A stretch of DNA of 64,000 nt from Alteromonas sp. 1_MG-2023 (GTDB taxonomy: Bacteria; Pseudomonadota; Gammaproteobacteria; Enterobacterales; Alteromonadaceae). Positions 20,421 to 29,128 of this stretch are shown in pieces (the first letter of the stretch is position 1; each line of letters opens with the position of its first letter). Where the stretch lies: the NCBI RefSeq assembly GCF_030547075.1, contig NZ_JAUOQH010000004.1:248001-312000 (forward strand). Direction: 5' to 3'. The position numbers were made by a program, and so were the translations under genes. A model generated the notes under the pieces. It was given only the letters and a program-made list of their open reading frames with translations, searched no databases and had not been told where the DNA came from.

Positions 20421-20614
20421 TGCGAAAGTTCAGCCGACAAGCGATGAATATTTTGATAGCGTTCAAATTTGAAAGCACACGGGAGAGAAAAAACTTAATT
20501 TCTCCCGTTCAAAATAAGATATACTAATCGGCTAATATCGATGAAACTTTCGCACTTGTTGTTGTCACAAAGTGATAGAGCAGCAAGGCACTAAATACGT
20601 TACAGGAGACACCA

Positions 20615-21202
20615 ATGGCAACGAAAGGCGTTAACAAGGTCATACTTGTGGGAAATCTAGGTAATGATCCTGAAGTACGATACATGCCTAACGGTAACGC
20701 CGTTGCGAACCTAAGCTTGGCTACCAGCGAAAGCTGGAAAGATCCGCAAGGCCAAATGCAGGAACGCACTGAGTGGCACCGCCTTACTATGTACCGTCGC
20801 TTAGCAGAAATTGCCGGGGAATATCTGAAAAAGGGTTCTCAAATTTACGTTGAAGGTAAATTGCAAACGCGTAAGTGGCAAGATCAGTCAGGCCAAGACC
20901 GTTACACCACAGAAATCATTGTAGACCAAATGCAAATGCTTGGTGGTCGCGGTGGTGAAGGTGGCGGTGGTAATGCGGGTGGCGGTTATCAACGCCCTCA
21001 GAATAACCAGCAAGGTGGATACCAGCAACAAGGTGGTCAAAGCCAAGGCGGTTATCAACAGCAAGGCGGCCAGAACCAAGGTGGTCAAAACCAAGGTGGT
21101 TACCAACAGCAAGCGCCTAATCAAGGCGGTGGTCAGTCACAGCCTAAGCAGCCTCCAATGGCTGAGCCAGACTTTGACTTTGATGACGACATTCCGTTTT
21201 AA
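20615..21202 (+). CDS. ssb: Single-stranded DNA-binding protein
   Basis: Binds ssDNA in replication and repair and recruits partners through its tail. Residues 1-110 form the OB fold ([35 protein letters not shown]). The linker of about 65 residues is Gly/Gln-rich with near-repeats of GGYQQQGGQ. It ends in [10 protein letters not shown], the acidic partner-binding tip. At 195 residues it is slightly longer than E. coli SSB because of the linker. In many gammaproteobacteria ssb sits directly next to uvrA; here about 10 kb, including the gal locus, separates them. Two terminators follow. Confidence 0.97.
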   Translation: MATKGVNKVILVGNLGNDPEVRYMPNGNAVANLSLATSESWKDPQGQMQERTEWHRLTMYRRLAEIAGEYLKKGSQIYVEGKLQTRKWQDQSGQDRYTTEIIVDQMQMLGGRGGEGGGGNAGGGYQRPQNNQQGGYQQQGGQSQGGYQQQGGQNQGGQNQGGYQQQAPNQGGGQSQPKQPPMAEPDFDFDDDIPF

Positions 21203-21232
21203 ACAAAGACAAAATGTTGAAAAACAATTTAG

Positions 21233-21257
21233 AAAGCCGCTATTAAGCGGTTTTTTT
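21233..21257 (+). terminator. Rho-independent terminator after ssb
   Basis: AAAGCCGC (21233-21240) and GCGGTTT (21247-21253) form a stem with one G-T pair around TATTAA, followed by T. Confidence 0.85.
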
Positions 21258-21288
21258 GTTTTATAAGTAAATTATTGTTTTTAGATTG

Positions 21289-21320
21289 AAAAGGGCTTGT
21301 TTTTACAAGTCCTTTTTTAT
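21289..21320 (+). terminator. Second terminator downstream of ssb
   Basis: AAAAGGGCTTGT (21289-21300) pairs with ACAAGTCCTTTT (from 21305, one G-T pair) around a TTTT loop, with more T following. The A-rich left arm would also allow function leftward. Confidence 0.8.
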
Positions 21321-21369
21321 TTTCTTTAAATTCTATTGGGAACCCTTTAGGATTAATGGAAGTGTATCT

Positions 21370-21405
21370 CTGGCACCAAAAAAACTCTAAACTGGTACTA
21401 TATTT
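21370..21405 (+). promoter_or_regulatory. TauR/MocR-type direct-repeat operator A (before the TRAP genes)
   Basis: CTGGCACC (21370) and CTGGTACT (21392) are half-sites in direct orientation exactly 22 bp apart, separated by A-rich DNA. The same pair with the same spacing recurs at 26195 and 29035. MocR regulators such as TauR bind direct repeats, and a mocR gene is in this locus. It lies about 315 bp before the first TRAP gene, leaving a long leader. Confidence 0.65.
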
Positions 21406-21542
21406 CCATCACCCCCTTTGAAATGATTCAACGCATAAAGAATGCGCTTAATTACGTATAAAATAATAACAAATACGTTAATAATAATAAGAAAGCGTCG
21501 CTTAAAATAAAAACTGCCTTATACAATATTTTAGCAACTTAT

Positions 21543-21562
21543 GGTGATAAATCGTTATCACC
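21543..21562. promoter_or_regulatory. Perfect inverted repeat in the TRAP leader
   Basis: GGTGATAA-ATCG-TTATCACC: perfect eight-base arms with a four-base spacer. It could be an operator for a dimeric regulator or an RNA hairpin. The surrounding leader (21410-21720) is AT-rich; a 28-codon reading frame at 21591-21677 may be a leader peptide. Confidence 0.4.
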
Positions 21563-21673
21563 TTGAAGCTTAGTATCAAATCACCAGGACATGAAAATCA
21601 ATTGCGCCGTAAAGCTGAACTTTACGTGTGGTGCTTTTGTGCCTGGCCCTGCCAGAAATTTAATATTCAGCGA

Positions 21674-21706
21674 ATGAAAACTGATAGTAATTACATCAGT
21701 TTTCAT
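21674..21706 (+). promoter_or_regulatory. 12-bp RNA hairpin directly before the TRAP ribosome-binding site
   Basis: ATGAAAACTGAT (21674-21685) and ATCAGTTTTCAT (21695-21706) are perfectly complementary around a nine-base loop. The AAGGAG ribosome-binding site begins four bases after the stem. There is no T-run, so it is more likely to affect translation or mRNA stability than to terminate. Confidence 0.55.
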
Positions 21707-21720
21707 CTAAAGGAGTGTGA

Positions 21721-22770
21721 ATGTACAGCATGCCGAGTTCATTATCTAAGTCTATGCTTTTTCTTAGTATGTGGTGTTGCCTCTGCGTTAGTTTCCCTAC
21801 GTTTTCCAAAAACCTAAGGTTAGGTATGGGCGACCAGCTCGACTCTGACCAGGGAGCATTTGCTGAACGTTTTGAGGCGTTAGTTGAAACGTATTCTGAA
21901 GGAAAACTAAACGTTCGTTTGTATCCTGGAGGCATATTGGGCGCTGAGCCTGAAATGGTTCAGAACACACGCTTAGGTGCTCAAAGTTTCGCTTTGATAG
22001 GCGTTACCAATTTAGCGCCCTTTTCTAAAGAAATGGGCATGTTAGCACTGCCTTACCTTATCGCGGATTCTGAAGACGCAGTGAAAATGACAACAGGAAC
22101 ACTTGGAGAGCATTGGAACAACATAGCGAAGAAGCAAATAGGAGTAGAGATACTCGGCTGGACATACTCAAATTTTAGACACCTCACCAATTCTAAAAAA
22201 CCAGTTGCCTCGCTGGAAGATTTAGAAGGACTGAAAATTCGCGTACCTCAAAACCCCATTATGCTCGCTACATACGAGGCATGGGGTGCCAATGCAATTG
22301 CAATGTCGTGGACCGAGACATTCACCGCATTACAGCAGCGGGTAGTGGATGGGCAAGATAATCCCTACATCGTTAATGATTCAATGAAATTTTATGAAAT
22401 TCAGTCATATCTAACAGAATTACACTATATGTACTCCCTACAACCACTAGTAGTAGGGGTAAGAGCGTTTAATAAAATGTCAGATGAAGATAAACGCATC
22501 ATTCGTCGTGCTGGAAGAGAGGCCTCTGAATTTGCACTTGCTTACCAGCTTCAAGAGGCAAGTAAAGCGAAAAAGCATATGCAGTCCGAAGGTGTAGAGG
22601 TTTATACATTGAAAGATGAGTCAAGGTGGGAATCAATAGCGAAAAACGAGGTTTGGCCATTGTTTTATGAATCAGTTGGCGGAAAAGAGTCGGTAGACTG
22701 GGTCATGTCGCAACTTAATACTAACTGTATGCGTAAGTGTGAGAAGAGGGAGGATGACAATGAGCGCTAA
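21721..22770 (+). CDS. TRAP transporter substrate-binding protein, DctP family
   Basis: The periplasmic receptor of a tripartite ATP-independent transporter. The N-terminal hydrophobic stretch SMLFLSMWCCLCVSF is a signal sequence. LRLGMGDQLDSDQGAFAERFEALVETYSEGKLNVRLYPGG is the DctP start, and LEGLKIRVPQNPIMLATYEAWGA carries the conserved arginine that usually binds a substrate carboxylate. AAGGAG precedes the start by six bases. The 349 residues are normal length, with a charged C-terminal tail. TRAP receptors bind organic acids, sulfonates or ectoines; the ligand here is unknown. The small-permease start lies inside its 3' end. Confidence 0.92.
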   Translation: MYSMPSSLSKSMLFLSMWCCLCVSFPTFSKNLRLGMGDQLDSDQGAFAERFEALVETYSEGKLNVRLYPGGILGAEPEMVQNTRLGAQSFALIGVTNLAPFSKEMGMLALPYLIADSEDAVKMTTGTLGEHWNNIAKKQIGVEILGWTYSNFRHLTNSKKPVASLEDLEGLKIRVPQNPIMLATYEAWGANAIAMSWTETFTALQQRVVDGQDNPYIVNDSMKFYEIQSYLTELHYMYSLQPLVVGVRAFNKMSDEDKRIIRRAGREASEFALAYQLQEASKAKKHMQSEGVEVYTLKDESRWESIAKNEVWPLFYESVGGKESVDWVMSQLNTNCMRKCEKREDDNER

Positions 22771-23266
22771 ACGCTTAAATGTAATTCTCAACAATATAGA
22801 AAACTATTTATGTCAGTTTTTACTTTGTGTATTTGTCATTTTGTTGTTTGCACAAGTCGTATTGAGAGTAGTTTTTAATCACGGTTACCCGTGGATTGAA
22901 GAGTTATCTCGATTTGCCTTTGTGTGGTTTGTTTATCTTGGCGCTGCCTATGGCGCACAAAAAATGGCACATAACCGAGTCACTATTCAGCTATCTAAAT
23001 TGCCTGAAAAAGTCCGTATTTGCTTGGATATCTTATCTGATTTCATTTGGATAACGTTCAATACCTTACTAACTTACAAGAGTATTGAGATAATTATACT
23101 CATGTTTGAATTTACTTATCATACCCCCGCACTCGATTGGTCAATGGCATACCTGTATATGATATTTCCTCTCTCATTAACATTAATGACAATTAGAATT
23201 TTGCAAAACAACTACCTTCGATTCTTTACCGATAAGAATATCGACGTGGTAGAGGAGACAATGTAG
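22760..23266 (+). CDS. TRAP transporter small permease, DctQ family
   Basis: A 168-residue four-helix inner-membrane protein. LNVILNNIENYLCQFLLCVFVILLFAQVVLRVVF is the DctQ first helix, and YPWIEELSRFAFVWFVYLGAAYGAQK is the family signature. It ends with two further hydrophobic helices. The ATG was picked because GGGAGG lies six bases upstream; the frame is open a little further upstream. It overlaps the receptor gene by eleven bases and the large permease by one, so the three are translated as a unit. Confidence 0.9.
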   Translation: MSAKRLNVILNNIENYLCQFLLCVFVILLFAQVVLRVVFNHGYPWIEELSRFAFVWFVYLGAAYGAQKMAHNRVTIQLSKLPEKVRICLDILSDFIWITFNTLLTYKSIEIIILMFEFTYHTPALDWSMAYLYMIFPLSLTLMTIRILQNNYLRFFTDKNIDVVEETM

Positions 23267-24546
23267 TGAGTGCTTCTTTCGTTTTATTTGGTACTTTTTT
23301 ACTGTTATTGATAATTGGCTCACCTATTGTTGTGGCGTTAGGCGCTTCGGCACTACTTGTTTATGTTTATAGTGGAGATGATTTTCTTTCCCTAATTCAA
23401 ACTGCATGGAACTCGGTAGACTCTTTTCCCATTATGGCTTTGCCTGCATTTATACTTGCTGGGGCGTTAATGCAAGCATCAGGTATTTCTCGGCGATTGG
23501 TGCATATTGCTGAGGTAATGGCCGGCGCTACTACTGGCGGGCTGGGATTTTCTGCAATTTTAGCCAGTATATTTTTCGGTGCGATTTCGGGGTCGGGCCC
23601 TGCGACCACGGCCGCAGTTGGTATGTTAATGATCCCCGCAATGATAGACAGAGGATATGGAAAAGGCTACGCCGCGGGGCTAACTTCGTCATCGGGCGGT
23701 ATTGGTGTAGTAGTCCCTCCCAGTATACCCATGGTAATTTTTGGTGTAACAGCAAGTGTGTCAATCAGTGAACTATTTTTAGCTGGGGTAATACCGGGTA
23801 TTTTAATTGCTGCTGGTTTAATGGGAATGAATTATTTTTTATGCAAACGTAAAGGGATCAAACCAGAACCCAGAGATGAAAGTGAAACATTAGGTAAAGC
23901 ATGCAAAGATGGAATATGGGCAATATTAGCGCCTGTTGTCATTCTAGGGGGAATTTATTCGGGTTTATTTACCCCCACAGAAGCCGCTGTAGTCTCAGTT
24001 TTTTATACACTTTTTGTCGGTTTCTTTATTCACAAAGAATTAAAATGGCCCAGTGTATCGGCTTCGTTGCAATCTACCACATGGTTAACTGGGCGGGTGC
24101 TAATTATCATGTTTGCGGCTACGGCCTTCGGTCGTATTCTCGTTGAAAATGATATACCTTCAGAAATAGCGGCATCCTTGCTAGAGTTAACCGGAAGCCT
24201 CACCATAATATGGCTTATCGTCATTTTCTTTCTCATATTTGTTGGCATGTTCATGGAGACACTAGCCACCATCATGATAGTGACACCAGTGCTTCTTCCC
24301 GTAATGGTAAGTCTGGGCGTTGACCCCATTCACTTTGGCTTGGTGTTGGTAGTTTGTTGTGAGATTGGATTTGCGACGCCGCCTTTAGGAGAGAATATGT
24401 TTATTTCTTCCAGTATTGCTAAAGTCTCTATTGAAGAAATATCTGTCAAAGCGTTACCTTTTGTTCTCACTAGTATCGCTATTGTCATTCTATTGGCCTT
24501 TGTACCACAACTATCTCTTTGGCTGCCGAGTCTATTGGGCTACTAA
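23266..24546 (+). CDS. TRAP transporter large permease, DctM family
   Basis: A 426-residue, roughly 12-helix transport subunit that couples uptake to a sodium gradient. Family motifs are ALPAFILAGALMQASGISRRLVHIAE, FGAISGSGPATTAAVGMLMIPAMIDRGYGKGYAAGLTSSSGGIGVVVPPSIPM and a late GFATPPLGENMFI. The GTG start overlaps the small-permease stop (TAGTG). The mocR gene begins 50 bases downstream with only a hairpin in between, so it is probably in the same transcript. Confidence 0.94.
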   Translation: MSASFVLFGTFLLLLIIGSPIVVALGASALLVYVYSGDDFLSLIQTAWNSVDSFPIMALPAFILAGALMQASGISRRLVHIAEVMAGATTGGLGFSAILASIFFGAISGSGPATTAAVGMLMIPAMIDRGYGKGYAAGLTSSSGGIGVVVPPSIPMVIFGVTASVSISELFLAGVIPGILIAAGLMGMNYFLCKRKGIKPEPRDESETLGKACKDGIWAILAPVVILGGIYSGLFTPTEAAVVSVFYTLFVGFFIHKELKWPSVSASLQSTTWLTGRVLIIMFAATAFGRILVENDIPSEIAASLLELTGSLTIIWLIVIFFLIFVGMFMETLATIMIVTPVLLPVMVSLGVDPIHFGLVLVVCCEIGFATPPLGENMFISSSIAKVSIEEISVKALPFVLTSIAIVILLAFVPQLSLWLPSLLGY

Positions 24547-24562
24547 ACGCTTTGTTTGAATA

Positions 24563-24583
24563 GCTGTTTTTTTATTAAACAGC
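24563..24583 (+). other. Hairpin between dctM and mocR
   Basis: GCTGTTT and AAACAGC are perfectly complementary arms around a seven-base loop. No T-run follows. It ends right where the AGGGG ribosome-binding site of the regulator begins, so it may set the level of regulator translation. Confidence 0.45.
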
Positions 24584-24595
24584 AGGGGAATAATC

Positions 24596-26116
24596 ATGAT
24601 TGAGCATTATCTCGACACACATTTTAGCTCTGCAAGAACCTTACAAGAGCAGATTCGTGAAAAGCTGATTAAAACTATTCTTTCCGGCTGTATTCCAAGT
24701 GATGAGGCTCTGCCCTCATCACGAAAGCTTGCGCAAACCCTAAATGTTTCGCGTAACACTATTTTATGTATATATGAAAGCTTAATAGATGACGGTTATT
24801 TAATTTCCAAAAAGCGACAAGGGTATTTTGTTTCGCCAGATTTTAATGGCGATAACTTTACGCCTCAACAGCAGATATCTAAATCTAGCACTAAACTCGT
24901 TCCCTCAAATAAAAAAAATGATGTCGCGCCAGGAGGCATTACAGCTGACGCGGCGCAATGGAAAAGTAGATTTAAACAAGCCCCAAGCGTTCACTCAAAC
25001 ATCATCAAACCGAAAAATTGGGCTGACTACGAATATCCATTCATTTACGGCCAAGTACAGCAAAATCAGTTCCCTATTCAGCATTGGAGAAACTCGTTAA
25101 GAACCATGATGGGGAACGCTGTCGTCGGTGACTGGATCCATGACAATGTGGATAGAGATGATCCGGCGTTAATAGAACAATTGCGAACACGTATCCTTCC
25201 TCGAAGAGGTATATATGTAAAATCTGATGAGATTTTGATGACAATGGGTACGCAAAACTCTTTGTTTTTAATCGCAAAGTTGCTCATTGATAAAACAACC
25301 AAAGTGGCTGTTGAAAACCCAGGCTTCAGAGATGCGCATAATATATTCAAATCATTTGATGGGGAGCTTGCGCTTCATAACGTAGATGAAAATGGGCTGA
25401 TTGTGGATGACACGTTATCAGACAGTGATTATGTATTTGTAACGCCTGGGCACCAAGTGCCTACAGGCGCGGTTTTATCTGCAGATAGACGCAGAAAGCT
25501 AATGAATAAAGCAATTGAGAATGACTTTATTATTTTAGAAGATGATTATGATTCGGATATAAACTTAAATGAAGAATCTATGCCTGCACTTAAATCCGCA
25601 GATCCTAATGGACGAGTTGTCTATATGGGGAGTTTATCGAAGTTGGTTGCCCCAGGACTTAGAATGGGCTATATCGTGGCCGCGCCAGCTTTAATTGAAG
25701 AGCTAAGGGGCTTACGCCGCTTAATTTATCGTCATCCGCCAACGAATAATCAACGTACTACAGCGCATTTTATTGCCCAAGGTTTTTATGACACGCACTT
25801 AAGGAAAACGCGAGAGCTCAACCGAGAAAAGCGTGATGTGATGATGAATGCTATTCATCAAACTATGCCCGAAAACCTAGTGTCATTTTCAATTGAACCG
25901 CAAAGCTCTTTTTGGTTGAAGTTAGGGGAGCATCAAGACTCTGAATTACTTCGCTATGAAGCAGAAAAACAATCAATTCTTGTTGAACCAGGGAACATTC
26001 ACTACCTTGGTATAAATGAACCTAACAATTATTTTCGATTAGGTTTTTCTGCTATTAATAAAGAAAAAATCACGCCAGGGATCCATGCTTTAAGCCGCTT
26101 AATTGACGATTTATAA
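24596..26116 (+). CDS. MocR-family regulator (GntR helix-turn-helix fused to a PLP aminotransferase-like domain)
   Basis: A 506-residue regulator. Residues 15-85 are a GntR winged helix (LQEQIREKLIKTILSG, PSSRKLAQTLNVSRNTILCIYESLIDDGYL). A linker leads to a fold-type I aminotransferase domain with LEDDYDSDINL and the PLP-lysine segment YMGSLSKLVAPGLRMGYIV. Such proteins (TauR, GabR, PdxR) sense an amine or amino acid through PLP and bind direct repeats. Three CTGG direct-repeat pairs lie in this locus, before the TRAP genes, the TonB receptor and the TauE-like gene, so it probably controls all three. TauR is the nearest match by operator pattern. The effector is unknown. Confidence 0.92.
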   Translation: MIEHYLDTHFSSARTLQEQIREKLIKTILSGCIPSDEALPSSRKLAQTLNVSRNTILCIYESLIDDGYLISKKRQGYFVSPDFNGDNFTPQQQISKSSTKLVPSNKKNDVAPGGITADAAQWKSRFKQAPSVHSNIIKPKNWADYEYPFIYGQVQQNQFPIQHWRNSLRTMMGNAVVGDWIHDNVDRDDPALIEQLRTRILPRRGIYVKSDEILMTMGTQNSLFLIAKLLIDKTTKVAVENPGFRDAHNIFKSFDGELALHNVDENGLIVDDTLSDSDYVFVTPGHQVPTGAVLSADRRRKLMNKAIENDFIILEDDYDSDINLNEESMPALKSADPNGRVVYMGSLSKLVAPGLRMGYIVAAPALIEELRGLRRLIYRHPPTNNQRTTAHFIAQGFYDTHLRKTRELNREKRDVMMNAIHQTMPENLVSFSIEPQSSFWLKLGEHQDSELLRYEAEKQSILVEPGNIHYLGINEPNNYFRLGFSAINKEKITPGIHALSRLIDDL

Positions 26117-26194
26117 ATATCCTCCTCTATTTCAAAGTGTAAATTAAATTTTTCATATCTGTATGATTAATATCGTTTTATTTTTAACTTCTCA

Positions 26195-26230
26195 CTGGAC
26201 CTAAAAATACTTTGAACTGGTACTGTATTT
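26195..26230 (+). promoter_or_regulatory. TauR/MocR-type direct-repeat operator B (before the TonB receptor)
   Basis: CTGGACCT (26195) and CTGGTACT (26217) in direct orientation, 22 bp apart. The first half-site continues as CTGGACCTAA, matching the TauR box CTGGACYTAA as I recall it. Thirteen of the bases following the second half-site are shared with operator A (CTGGTACTRTATTT). A possible -35 TTGAAC overlaps the second repeat. Confidence 0.65.
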
Positions 26231-26362
26231 AAAATGTACAGTTTGGAAGTATGTAAATTAATCATGTTGTTGAAACTAGCCAGGACACTGAAAGAGCTAG
26301 TAATACACATGAGCCTGCCTAATAAGAAAATACAAACAGGAACTTAACCAGGAGATATTTAC

Positions 26363-29014
26363 ATGCAACCATCGCGTTTTAAATTAGCGCCTTTATATGT
26401 GGCCGTAACTTTTATAAGTTCGGGCATTGTGTCCAACCTACATGCTCAAGAAGTCTCAGAACAGCAACGCCCTGCAACAGCAGAAAAGCAGAGCGAAGCT
26501 GTAGAGAAAATTGCTGTACTGGGTTCTCGCCGTGCAGCCAGAACGGAAACAAGTACACCAGCACCTGTCGACTTTATTTCATCAGACGACTTATCAAGGC
26601 AAGGTAATACAGATATGAGTACCATGCTAAGAAGCGTTGTACCTTCATTTAATGTTGCCGAGCAGCCTAACTTAGATGAGGCGTCGTTTATACGCCCTGC
26701 TAATTTAAGAAATTTACCCCCTGACCACACGTTAGTATTAGTGAATGGTAAACGCCGTCACCGTGGCGCAGTGATTACATTTTTAGGGAGTGGGGTATCT
26801 GACGGTGCACAAGGGCCAGACATATCACCTATTCCCAGTGTCGCATTAAAAGAAGTTCAAGTTTTACGTGATGGTGCCGCCGCTCAATATGGCTCAGATG
26901 CCATCGCAGGAGTAATGAACTTTCAACTTAAAGATGCGGCCGATGGTTTTCAACTTACCGCTCGCCGTGGTGCAACATTTGAAGGTGATGGAGAGAATTA
27001 CCGTATTGCGACTAACTTTGGTTTGCCATTAACTGACAATGGTTTTATCAATATATCTGCTGATTACTCAGAATATGAGCCGACTGAAAGGCAAGTGCAG
27101 CGAAGTGATGCGGCTCAATTGTCTGTGAATAATTCGGCTATTGCAAACCCTGCCCAAACATGGGGCTCAGCTGAAATTAAGAATGACCTAAAGTTATTTG
27201 TTAATGCTGGCATTGACCTAAATGACAGTGCTCAGCTTTATAGCTTTGCTAATTACGCAGACAAAGAAGTGCAAACTGTTTTCTATTACCGTACTCCCGA
27301 TGGCAGTGATAGAACTCAACGCTTCTCGAATGACGGCGGAGAAACAGTATTAGTTGGTGATACTAACCTTGATAATGATATTACTTGCCCTACGATTTTT
27401 ATCGAAAATGGAAATCCTACTACTAGTGAAAATTTCGATTTGATTTCGAATGGTGGGGAATTAGACAGTGAATGCTTTGCCTTGGCAGAAATATACCCTG
27501 GCGGCTTCGCACCGATATTTGGGGCAGATGTTACCGATAAGAGTTTTGCGGTAGGTATTAAAGGCGAGTTTGATAGTGGTTTGTACTACGATGTTAGCAC
27601 GCACGTGGGGAGTTCTCGCGCTGACTACTTTTTTATCAATAGTGTTAACCCTTCTTGGTCTTCTTCTACACCGAACTCGGTTATTAGCCCTGGCTATAAC
27701 GTACAAACTGATACCAATGTGAACATCGATCTTTCATATCCTGTAGATGTTGGGTTAGCATCCGATTTAAATATAGCGGGTGGCTTTGAGTGGCGTAATG
27801 AGGAATATGAGGTTGGCTTAGGAGATGTAGAAAGTCGTGAAGCTGGTGATTTAGCCGGGCAAGGATTTAGAGAAACAGTAGATGGTTTTGCCGGTTTCTC
27901 AGAGCGTGCGGCAGGTATCTTTGATCGCAGTAACGTTGCTGCTTACATCGATTTGGAAGCGGATGTTACCGACACATTGATACTTGGCGGAGCGCTTCGC
28001 TATGAAGACTTTGATGACTTTGGTTCAACCACCAACTTTAAACTGTCATCGCACTTAACCCTTACAGATGAAATTTCAATGCGAGGGACGGTAAGTACGG
28101 GGTTCCGTGCCCCCACCCCCGGTCAAGCTAATTCGGTAAGAAGCTCAACGTCTGTGACCGCCGCTGGTATTTTTGAATCTGGAATATTTGCACCAACTGA
28201 TCCCTTGGTTATCGCACTGGCAGACGCAATACCAGATGCACCTCAGCCACAGACCCTCACCCCCGAAACGTCTACAAACTACAGCTTAGGCTTTATTTAT
28301 TCGGCCGGAGGAATCGACTTAACAATAGATTTCTTCCGTATTGAAATTGAGGATCGTATAACGTTGAGTTCTACGGTTTCTATTACCGATACGTTAGATG
28401 CTGGAGGTGCTGTTGCAGCTGATCTACAAGCCGCTATTGATGCACTGGTTGCAGCAGGAGATTCAAGTGCAAGTTCTATATCCGGCTTTAACTTTTTTAT
28501 TAACGATTTCGAAACGACTACAACAGGTGTTGACGTAGTATTGAGTATGCCTATTGCGTTGAATGATGGAGATACTCGCTTATTAGCCGCTTATAACCAC
28601 ACTGACACGCAGGTAGAAGGAAGCTCCGACTACTTAAGTGATGTTCGCGTATTTTCTATAGAAAATGGTTTACCTAAAGATAGGCTAACGCTTACGGCGA
28701 TGCACGAACAAGGAAATTGGAGTTTCGTTACCAGAGGAAGTTACTACGGAGAAATCGGTGTCGGAAACGACATTGGCCTAGGCACATATAATGATTTTGA
28801 CGGCTACTACAGCGGTAAGTTCCTCGTCGATGTTGAAGCGCAGTATTACTTTAATAATGCTTTCTCTATGACGTTCGGGGTACAAAATCTCTTTAATACA
28901 TATCCTGATGAGGTATCTAACCCGGCTGACAATGCAGGGCAAATCTATCCAGAAGAGTCACCATTCGGTTTCAATGGAGGAAGTGCCTACCTACAGCTAA
29001 ATTATAGTATTTAA
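26363..29014 (+). CDS. TonB-dependent outer-membrane receptor of the TRAP/TauE locus
   Basis: An 883-residue outer-membrane beta-barrel receptor that takes up scarce ligands using TonB energy. A signal peptide precedes LHAQ near residue 29. The plug domain follows, with VLVNGKRRHRGAVI, VPSVALKEVQVLRDGAAAQYGSDAIAGVMNF style segments around residues 125-190, and the barrel ends NGGSAYLQLNYSI with an aromatic/hydrophobic end. A good AGGAG site precedes the ATG. It carries its own copy of the direct-repeat operator. The plug is of the general catecholate/B12-like type and does not reveal the ligand. Confidence 0.92.
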   Translation: MQPSRFKLAPLYVAVTFISSGIVSNLHAQEVSEQQRPATAEKQSEAVEKIAVLGSRRAARTETSTPAPVDFISSDDLSRQGNTDMSTMLRSVVPSFNVAEQPNLDEASFIRPANLRNLPPDHTLVLVNGKRRHRGAVITFLGSGVSDGAQGPDISPIPSVALKEVQVLRDGAAAQYGSDAIAGVMNFQLKDAADGFQLTARRGATFEGDGENYRIATNFGLPLTDNGFINISADYSEYEPTERQVQRSDAAQLSVNNSAIANPAQTWGSAEIKNDLKLFVNAGIDLNDSAQLYSFANYADKEVQTVFYYRTPDGSDRTQRFSNDGGETVLVGDTNLDNDITCPTIFIENGNPTTSENFDLISNGGELDSECFALAEIYPGGFAPIFGADVTDKSFAVGIKGEFDSGLYYDVSTHVGSSRADYFFINSVNPSWSSSTPNSVISPGYNVQTDTNVNIDLSYPVDVGLASDLNIAGGFEWRNEEYEVGLGDVESREAGDLAGQGFRETVDGFAGFSERAAGIFDRSNVAAYIDLEADVTDTLILGGALRYEDFDDFGSTTNFKLSSHLTLTDEISMRGTVSTGFRAPTPGQANSVRSSTSVTAAGIFESGIFAPTDPLVIALADAIPDAPQPQTLTPETSTNYSLGFIYSAGGIDLTIDFFRIEIEDRITLSSTVSITDTLDAGGAVAADLQAAIDALVAAGDSSASSISGFNFFINDFETTTTGVDVVLSMPIALNDGDTRLLAAYNHTDTQVEGSSDYLSDVRVFSIENGLPKDRLTLTAMHEQGNWSFVTRGSYYGEIGVGNDIGLGTYNDFDGYYSGKFLVDVEAQYYFNNAFSMTFGVQNLFNTYPDEVSNPADNAGQIYPEESPFGFNGGSAYLQLNYSI

Positions 29015-29026
29015 GCCCTTAAATTA

Positions 29027-29069
29027 CGCCAGTTCTGGTACTAACAATGATTAGGACTGGCGCTAATTT
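29027..29069 (+). promoter_or_regulatory. Direct-repeat operator C overlapping the TonB-receptor terminator hairpin
   Basis: CTGGTACT (29035) and CTGGCGCT (29057) are again direct repeats 22 bp apart, each followed by AA. They fall within a hairpin whose CGCCAGT (29027-29033) and ACTGGCG (29056-29062) arms are followed by TAATTTTT, so the stretch may both end the receptor transcript and bind the MocR regulator for the TauE-like gene. TTGTAC at 29082 with TATGAA at 29104 is a plausible promoter. Confidence 0.55.
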
Positions 29070-29128
29070 TTCGTCGCGTTTTTGTACATAATTACGCTCT
29101 ATATATGAATAATAGATAAGGTCGAAGT

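Noticed and set aside
20888-21266. Open frames opposite and alongside the ssb linker
   Set aside because: They are shadows of the Gly/Gln codon repeats, with repetitive Val/Leu/Thr products.
21563-21817. 84-codon frame starting before dctP
   Set aside because: It overlaps the dctP start in another frame and has no family features; only the shorter 21591-21677 frame was kept as a possible leader peptide.
26280-26290. Shared CCAGGACA in the leaders of the TRAP and TonB-receptor genes
   Set aside because: The word also occurs at about 21584 but at a different distance from the operator, so chance is likely.
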